Translations under genes and position numbers: made by a program
Shown: piece by piece, positions 56,713 to 64,000 of the stretch
Layout of the letters: the number at the start of each line of letters is the position of its first letter
Position numbering within the stretch: the first letter of the stretch is position 1
Source: Triplophysa rosa
Taxonomy: Eukaryota > Chordata > Actinopteri > Cypriniformes > Nemacheilidae
Length of the DNA: 64,000 nucleotides
Reading direction: 5' to 3'
Assembly (NCBI RefSeq): GCF_024868665.1
Contig: NC_079891.1
Coordinates: 28,311,642-28,375,641 of the forward strand
The notes under the pieces: model-generated
The model's input: the letters and a program-made list of their open reading frames with translations, nothing else
Databases searched by the model: none
What the model was told of the DNA's origin: nothing

Positions 56713-57780
56713 TTTCTTTAATTTGGAACACAGGATCAATTTTGAAGGTGGTTTAGGCTGATCCATTTTATAAAATTAAAGTTAATTGGGATGAAAGCTG
56801 TCCAGCTTCAAAGACGAAACGCTTCACCAAAGTAGTTTGTATGACTCTTTTGCTTTATTCAAAATCATCTAAAGCCGCCCGATTGCTTTCAAAAATGTGC
56901 CTTTCGCTTCCACAGATCAAACTTGGCAACAGGTTTGACGTCAGTGACAGAAATTTCGTAACAGAAAGTAGAGAATTAAATACCTGTGTGAATGAGATTG
57001 GAGAGCTTGATGTGCTCTGGCGATAATATGATTTATTTGATCTTTTTGTGTTCCATGGAAACAGGAAGGTCATGTGGGTTAATAACAACAGAGTCAGAGA
57101 GTCAGCAAATGAGCAAAAATTGAGCTATTTTGAGGATATTCCTTGAAATAAGGTGTTTAGTGTCAGTGTGCTAACTTTGGGTTATTGTAAGGTTTTAAAA
57201 CCAATCCAGGCCACTAAGGTGGTACCGGCGGTGACATATGATAAACACGTTTGCATCCGCCTGTGAATACCAAGCCGCGCACGCCGACGTGTGCACGTGC
57301 AGATCAAAGAAGCCGTGTCTTCTCATAAATGAGATTTCCTTGGCCGGACATTAATGATCCATCTCTCTCGATGGAGCACGGGGGAGCAGGGGACACAACG
57401 GCAGAATACAGAGCAGAGTGCTCGCGCGGGTCTCTCTCTAAAGGGTACGAACCGGAGCGATGTGCCGCATGCGGCTATTCAGACGCAGCATCACAGTGGG
57501 GTGAGAAACAAACAAAATGAAAAAGCAATTGAAATTTTAAAGTCCCACGCACATATGCACCTGTTCTTTTGACTCTGATATGGTACAGTGACAAGCGGCT
57601 GTTTGAAATTCAATGAAATGCACCTCGGGATAAAAATGAAACGAAGGAAGTGAAAGAGTCAGAGAAAGAAAAAGAATCACACTGGAGTCGCTCTCAAACA
57701 CTCGTGTGCCTTTGACATTTGGGGGCTCTTTTATGATGTTGCCTTCGTGTGTGTATAAATATACAGTTTGGAAGCTTCAT
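56713..57780. other. Unassigned DNA with a GC-richer repeat-free patch
   Basis: No gene is seen. 57220-57500 is repeat-free and richer in CpG than its surroundings, with words such as GGACATTAATGATCC and CACGCCGACGTGTGCACGTG. It could be regulatory or conserved non-coding DNA; unverified. Confidence 0.4.
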
Positions 57781-58100
57781 GTGTGTGTTTGACAGGCAGT
57801 GATGAAGCAGAAACATAATCTGAACGCCTTGATGTTCAGTCTGCAATCAAACACACAGCGATGCGCAGGAAGAGGAGAAAGAGAAATGAAAGGCTGAAAG
57901 AGCATTTGAGAGATTTGGGAACAGATTTCTGATGGATGCTTGGATGTGTGTGTGTGTGTTAGGCTGCCGGTGAAAACAGGAACGTAATCTGAATTCTTTG
58001 ATGTTTAGTCTGATCTTCCTTTTTTACAATTTCACATACACAGTGTACAACAGGGACAGATAGAGACTGTGGAAAATGAGAGAGGGAGAGAGAGAATATA
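57781..58100 (+). repeat. Diverged tandem duplication of about 170 bp
   Basis: 57781-57843 and 57953-58012 align along their length: both have GTGTGTGTTT/GTGTGTGTTA, then CATAATCTGAACGCCTTGAT versus CGTAATCTGAATTCTTTGAT, then GTTCAGTCTG/GTTTAGTCTG. Upstream and downstream flanks show weaker similarity, giving a period near 170 bp. Confidence 0.6.
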
Positions 58101-58806
58101 ATGCAGAAAGAGAGGAATGTCTTTATCTGTTGCCGGGCTCGTGTTCTTTTGAAAGAATGAACTCTTCAAGGGCATCATGCTATTGTTGAGAAAGGCTATC
58201 TCTTAAAAAAGACACGCTTACACACGCTATACATATTCCTTCAGAGTTCCTTGTTCACATCAGTAGAACATTGCAAAGCAAAGGGAGTCATCCTTACGTG
58301 TTCCGGTTGTGATATGCTGAAAATCTCTCCGGAGCAGAGGAGTGTTTCTGGAGTTGAGAGTTTTGGTCCCGCATAAACACAAGCATGTCTTTGAATTGAG
58401 ATTAACAAACATTCTCTGTCTGATATCCTCCTGGGATCATGCTCAGATCAATGCTTACACACACACACCGACACACACCAGGACGTGGCATTGAACATCT
58501 CTCCTGGCTACATAATGAAAACTGGTTTGGGTGCAGACGTGTTTGTGATGAAAAACCCCACAAACGCAGCAGCATGCACATTTAAGGGCAATGATAGTAA
58601 TGGGATCACATAAAACTCATGTATTTAAAGCAGACATTCTCTTTCTCTGTTGCTTTCCTGTCATTTTGAGTGTGTGTAGAATTACATTAAAAACATTACA
58701 ATGAGTTTTTTTTTCTTTATAAGCTTTTATCAGATTCGATACGTAAATATCAAGGTTACTGAAGCTTTTTTGCTTTCTTACATATGATTTAATTCCCGCT
58801 TTATTT
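58101..58806. other. Unassigned DNA
   Basis: No gene or recognised repeat. Short CA patches lie near 58456-58480. Confidence 0.4.
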
Positions 58807-58995
58807 AAAGGGATATTCAACCAAAAATGAAAATTTTGTCATCATTTACTCACCCTCTTGTCAAATGTGTATGACTTTCTTTTTTATGCAGAACACAAAA
58901 GAAGATCATGTAAAGAACGCTGGTAACCGAACAATGACGATACTCATTTGGTTTTGTGTCCATTTAATAGAAGTTAAATGGGAACCACAGTTCCC
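58807..58995. repeat. MITE fragment, AGGGATAGTTCACCC family
   Basis: Left end AAAGGGATATTCAACCAAAA then TTTTGTCATCATTTACTCAC; the right end is missing. Confidence 0.65.
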
Positions 58996-60452
58996 AAAAA
59001 AAATCTTCTTTAAAAATACTGATTCTAAGAATGAACCTTCACAATGTTTAAAAAATAGTTTCCAGGGAAAAACTCAAATCTTTGCTTAACAATGGCATTT
59101 TTCTTAACAACCATAATGGATAGTCTTGATTCTGATTGGTTGAAGCATGCTCAAAACTGTTGTACAGTGTCAGGTAATGCAAGACTGCTGTGGGCTTTGA
59201 AAGGTTAAATCATACTTGAAATTGTCTGAATGTCATTGGATTAAAAAAGTATTATGCAATTGAAAAGACTGTTTGACAATTTTTAAAATGTAGGAAACAC
59301 TTTCTGCTTGTGTAAAATAACCGAGTCAATTTTATGAAGTGCACAGGGGGCTTATACAGTAAATCACCTTGACATCAGTTGGCCAAAAGCCTAACTGGTG
59401 TCATCAGTCTGAGAAAAGCTCTCGCATCTTTTGTTTGTAAATGCCACTTGTTGTGATTTTTCTCTTGTTTTCTCACATTCAAGCATTTTAGGTGTCCAAA
59501 AGCATACTATTTAAGGCAGCTGTGTAGTTTTGTGTAAATAATGTGTGTTGACTACACGCTACACATGCTGTTACGTGTCGGATAATAATGAAACCTGTTA
59601 CAGTATCTCTGGTAAAACAAAATCACTGTATCGCCCGGCCTCTTGTGGCTTATTGCTTTGATGTACAGACAATACACATACCACATCCAAAAATGAATAA
59701 TTTACGAGAACGAATCCTCCTGCACAGGCTTTAAATATTTGATTAGACTAGGTTACACCATGTCATAATAATGTGTTTCATATTTGTTTTAAATGAAGTG
59801 CAATCTAGCCCCATGGTCTGAACAGAAGGTGCTACAGTATATCGATTTATTTACTTTAAAATTGAAATCTTTTACATAATTGTTGTAAGTATTAGCAAAT
59901 TGTGTATAATATGCAATTATAATAATTATATCCATCATTGTTATTAGTTTTGTCAGCAGTTGTAATAGTAAGAACATTTCAATAATTAGGTTAAAAATTC
60001 AAAACATAAAAAACTCCATATAAATGTAATTATTTTGTGATTCATACTCTGAGATTCTGAGCGCTGTGTAAACAAAGCCTACAGCTGAAATCATGTACAC
60101 AAAGATTAATGTAAAATAACAACCTGTAATTGACGCTGAGTGGTTGAGCAGTTCTTAACAATGGGGCCAACACGATCTCATTCAGTCCATTAAATTCTGA
60201 TACTGCCAAGGAGACACGTTCTCTTCAAGCCTGCAACTTTGTTTCGTTTATTGAGATTGAGACCCACAGAAAGATAGAGAGGGCGAGGGAGAGAGAGACT
60301 GAGGGTGAGAAGGAAAGAGGGTGGAGAGAGAGAGCTTGTGATAGGTAAAAGAGATTCTCGTTGTCATAAACTTTCATTCTAATCACAAGCTTCATTGGAT
60401 CAGAAAATGCAGCCCCTCATTTCAGAGGTAGTGGGGCGTGATGTCAGACCCA
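58996..60452. other. Unassigned AT-rich DNA
   Basis: No gene is recognised. 60260-60340 is GA-rich. Confidence 0.45.
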
Positions 60453-60461
60453 AACACACAC

Positions 60462-60495
<34 letters not shown>
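60453..60495. repeat. (CA)n microsatellite
   Basis: A CA run with one GC interruption. Confidence 0.9.
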
Positions 60496-60498
<3 letters not shown>

Positions 60499-60901
60499 CA
60501 AGGTGTCATTCATTCTTAACAAGCTGCAGAATAGGAAGAGCCTTTCCTCTCGCTGGACTGCTCTCTGGAGACTCCAGTAAGCCTGCTTTGTATGTGTCTT
60601 AAATTATAAGAGTAACTTTCACAGGTGAGGGAGGGGGGAGATTTCAGGGGCTTTCAGATGATCTGTTTTTGACCTAGAGCCATGCTACAGTGAGAATCTA
60701 TCCCATAACCCTTTCATACTGCATATTCTCGATCTCAGCGGAGAACAAACACACACAGACACATTCGGCTATGTGTCATTGGTGTATGTGTGTGTTGCCC
60801 TTTAAGTCTAGGATCTGAGTCTATGGAACATCTTTGAACAGGAAAGTCATACCAGCGTTACAAATATGTCTCAACTCACCATACACGTGAGTGGAGAGGG
60901 A

Positions 60902-61058
60902 CTATCTGTCCCTGATCAGCTCTGCTGCTTTAATGCGCTTACAGGGTTTAGACTCTGGGGGAATATCTGACCACAGATCAAGTCTTCTGCTCTAATGCAC
61001 TTACAGAGTTCAGACAATGTGGCAATATCTGACCCCAGATCAGCCCTGCTACTTGGCT
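60902..61058 (+). repeat. Minisatellite, about 61-bp unit, 2.5 copies
   Basis: CTATCTGTCCCTGATCAGC (60902), ATATCTGACCACAGATCAAG (60963) and ATATCTGACCCCAGATCAGC (61025) start successive units. Each unit continues with CTGCT(T/C)TAATGC then CTTACAG(G/A)GTT(T/C)AGAC. The third unit is partial. Confidence 0.75.
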
Positions 61059-61559
61059 TCATTTAGCAGATATAAACGCACACACATACACTCACATGTT
61101 ACGTCTGGAATTTAATACAAATGTATTGCATACGACCTGTTTTTTTTAAAGAGACGGTGTGTAATTTCTGCACTTTATCTGCAACAAATGAAATAAGAGA
61201 ATTGTTTTAAAAACAGTTTCACAGATGCATCCCCTATCTGCTACTTACCGGATAGTCTTAGGCTAACCTTACATCATTGGTTGATTCAACAGACCCGTGA
61301 TGAAAGCAGGGCTCCAGACTGTTATTAAAACATTTTGCGACCAGTTTTTGAGACAGCCCGAGCTTTTTTTACAAGTACTCACGCATGTGCGACCTGCCAA
61401 TTTGGATTTTTTTCTAGTTGTTATATCTCATGTGAAAGACGAGTATATCGTGAGCCGCCCAGTATAGGCCTATGTGTGTGAGAAGGGGAAATCCGGACTG
61501 ATGTTTCTCGCTGTTGTCGCGTCGGTCATAGCTCAGCTCATCATTGACAAGTTTACAGA
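61059..61559. other. Unassigned DNA
   Basis: No gene is recognised. 61150-61180 (GTGTGTAATTTCTGCACTTT) vaguely resembles the end of the TTAA-type MITE. Confidence 0.4.
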
Positions 61560-61680
61560 CACAACGTGAGCGCATTACTACGATTTGCTGTTTGCTGTGA
61601 CGGATTTTTTGAGCCTGAGGATGAACGATTTGATATTTGAGACGTTTAAAACGAAACTAACCGCGAAGGAGTTCAGAATA
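61560..61680 (+). repeat. Copy of the foldback arm found at 46290-46392
   Basis: Shared words are ACAACGTGAGCGCATTA, GCTGTTTGCTGTGAC and GAGACGTTTAAAACGAAACT. Only one arm is present here. Confidence 0.6.
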
Positions 61681-63233
61681 CGCCATTTATCTGTTGATTA
61701 CTTGAGACAGCGCTGAATCATTTCCAAGCCGTTCACAACTAGAATGAACGACAGGCGAATGCTCTTGTTAAGTTTATGTGAAGTTATCTTTACATTGCTG
61801 TCTGTATGAGTCTTATGAAGTTATGGTGTGAACACCAAAAGGACTGAGGTCAATTTCGGCTAGTTCCTTTTCTGGTTCACTTTAAGTGAACTGGGTTTGG
61901 TTCTTTTAAAACGAAATATGTGAAAACACCCATAGGCTTTCTAAAGCCTAATTTGCATCAGAAATATGGTCTAGTGGTTATTGCAAATGCTCTAGACATA
62001 AAAAAGAATAATCCTGTATTGCTTGCATTTTCTTTTAAACATTTAAAGGCACTGAGAAATCTGAAGTACACAAAGACAATTTTTTTGTTGGCCACAACAA
62101 TCTGATAAGCACTGAATAAATGTTTTGTTATCGTCAAGGTAACAATCTGATTAAAAGTAAATTGGCAGTGATGTATGTCTTTCGCCACTAGCTTTGTAGT
62201 TAATAAGAGAATAGCTGTCTTGCAGCTCTTAAAGTTCACACTTCAAGTGCTCTGCCTTACAGAGTGAGGAGGGCATAGTGATGCTCACTTTCAAACAGAA
62301 TTGGCTTTATATTGACCAAAAGGTACAACTCAAGCATACTGCACTTTCCAGGGCAGCAGACTAACTTTTTTTTCTTGGAGCACTGTTGCCCCTGACTGAA
62401 ATTTTTAGGAGCGCAAGCAGAACATTTAGGGGCACACGTTAAATCACCCTGCGATGCAATTATTGACATTTTTCCCCAATAGCTGTATTACTGACAAATA
62501 CTTTGATAATAAATAGACTCAACTCACAGAAATTACAATGTGCAGTTTTATTTTTATTTCACAGGGATATGACATTATTCAATACCAGAGTCATATGGAA
62601 TCTGCAGACTTTTTTGTCAATTCTGTGCTAAGATGTTGGAAAAATCTGCAGACCTCTGTGGAACAGTTTAAAATGCTTTTACATTAGTACAGAAATGTAA
62701 ATATGTGTAAATGTGTTAAAATAGTTTTAAAATACTACCTGTCCATGCATTTAACAGCAGGTGACAGTGGTTTGGTTCTGCTCATCATTTAAAAAGTGGC
62801 AAAGCTTACAAAGAGGCTTTAAGGGCTAAGTAAAGAGACTGTTTAAACTCTGAATACACCAGACCAAATCAGTACTGAATTCATTTGAACCAACAGAATA
62901 CGTGCATGTCATTTTGAGTGAAAAAGTATATATTTTATTGTTTATAGTGTTAAAGCAAAACGACGTTCTTATGATGATTTTATTGTGTATTAAGGACACT
63001 TTTCATCATGTTCACAACTCTGTACAGCAGTGGATTATATTATAATAAGGTTATAATATTCACCATTGGTGAATTACCATTGGTTATCATTTAAAGTATC
63101 ATGAATTAACAGAATTTATATATATTGATTGTTAATTACTGAAAAACTGTACAATATGTTAGTTCATATTACAAAAGCTAATTTTACAATATAATAATAT
63201 TAAAATAATGGGTTAGTAAATAGTAGTAGTCGG
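61681..63233. other. Unassigned DNA, partly repeat-like
   Basis: No gene is recognised. 62340-62600 (CAGGGCAGCAGACTAACTTT onwards) resembles a dispersed fish repeat. The rest is AT-rich. Confidence 0.4.
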
Positions 63234-63462
63234 CAGGGCGCGGACTGGCCATCTGGCGTTCCGGGAGTTTTCCTGGTGGGCCGCTAATGTATGGGGCCGG
63301 AACGGACGCTTGTATTATAAATGCGAATGCACGCAACGCGAATGCAGAAGACACATATGCATGCCACCCCCCCTGGTCGACAGACTTAACCATGCATTCA
63401 CCCCGGAGGGCCGATGTGGGCCAAAAAAGCCAGGGCCGATTTTTCTTCCCAGTCCAGCCCTG
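63234..63462. mobile_element. GC-rich hAT-type MITE, 229 bp
   Basis: Ends CAGGGCGCGGACTGG and (reverse complement of the right) CAGGGCTGGACTGGG are inverted repeats. Flanks GTAGTCGG (63226-63233) and GTAGTAGG (63463-63470) match at 7 of 8 bases, fitting a slightly mutated 8-bp hAT duplication. GGCCGG/CCGG words make it much more GC-rich than its surroundings. Confidence 0.7.
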
Positions 63463-63470
63463 GTAGTAGG

Positions 63471-64000
63471 TCATTTTAATGAATGTAGCAAACTAATGTT
63501 AAAAATGAAACTGGGTGATCTTCCCCAAAAAATGACTCGCAACTCAGAACCAACAAAAAACATATATTTTAACATCACCATTATTGAAATGAACAGAAAA
63601 TATACTAAACTAGAACTAGACTTGATGTGTGATAAATATTGATGAAAAATGATGTAAACTAAATATCAGTTAATTTTATTTAGAATATAAACCACCATTT
63701 GCTCTGACCTTTTTATCTCTTTCCAGCTGCTCTAATTAATCTGTTAGTGATAACTCTTCATGTTTTGGGACTTTGTGAGATTCGTTGGTCAGCGCACTAT
63801 TTATCTGAACCTGCAGTGTCTGTGGCACATGCAGTGTTTCTCCGGTTTTATTATTTACGGACGGACGCATGGACGGATGAACAAACGAGCGAGCCGACTT
63901 TAGCCTGAACATGTAAATATGCTTGATTTTCTAATCAAGAACATGTGGTAGAATATAAACATCACATTTGTATGCTGACTTGGGTGAATATGTACATTTG
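63471..64000. other. Unassigned AT-rich DNA
   Basis: No gene is recognised; short GGACGGACG and GAACAAACGAGCGAGC patches near 63858-63897. Confidence 0.45.

Overview
This window looks like vertebrate, most probably cyprinid-type fish, nuclear DNA. The evidence is long CA/GT, GA/CT and AT microsatellites, a tRNA-derived SINE with a cyprinid-style tail, L2-type LINE tails ending in AGCGCTATATAAATAA plus TTGAG repeats, many hAT and TA-type MITEs, and a full-length Tc1/mariner. I recognise no host protein-coding gene, rRNA gene or functional tRNA gene. There is no bacterial gene organisation and no CRISPR. The region is best read as intergenic or intronic sequence repeatedly invaded by transposons. 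Family names rest on visible motifs, terminal repeats and target-site duplications (TSDs); nothing was searched against a database.

Layout. 0-4.3 kb: MITE relics, a 635-bp palindromic element with an 86-bp hairpin MITE inside one arm, and a repeat bracketed by two GT microsatellites. 4.3-10.55 kb: a minus-strand endonuclease/reverse-transcriptase LINE with a 12-bp TSD, split by a plus-strand L2-type LINE with a 6-bp TSD. 10.6-12.2 kb: a 350-bp direct-repeat pair flanking a TIR element that itself carries a smaller TIR element with an exact 10-bp TSD. 13.4-14.2 and 26.8-27.7 kb: two copies of one dispersed repeat, each hit by a different hAT insertion within about 10 bp of the same place. 15.6-17.65 kb: a TIR DNA transposon containing a truncated LTR retroelement (gag-like piece, proline-rich repeats, one LTR). 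19-21 kb: an AT-rich foldback and a 775-bp CT tract. 21-50 kb: mostly unique AT-rich DNA with scattered MITEs, SINEs, a second L2 fragment and a THAP-like transposon remnant. 50.4-53.4 kb: a 1.7-kb TA-flanked TIR element with an intact DD36E Tc1/mariner (346-aa transposase, matching 29-bp TIRs) inserted exactly at its right-hand TA. 53.4-64 kb: further hAT elements with 8-bp TSDs, a diverged tandem duplication and a 61-bp minisatellite.

The only protein gene that looks capable of function is the DD36E transposase at 52324-53364. The LINE, L2 and gag reading frames are broken by frameshifts, stops or truncation. Because many insertions keep exact TSDs, the order of several insertions can be read directly. 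The most interesting observations are the apparently young mariner, the cross-validating hAT insertions in paralogous repeat copies, and the deep nesting at 4.3-12.2 kb. Several repeat-free stretches are flagged only as weak candidates for conserved non-coding DNA.
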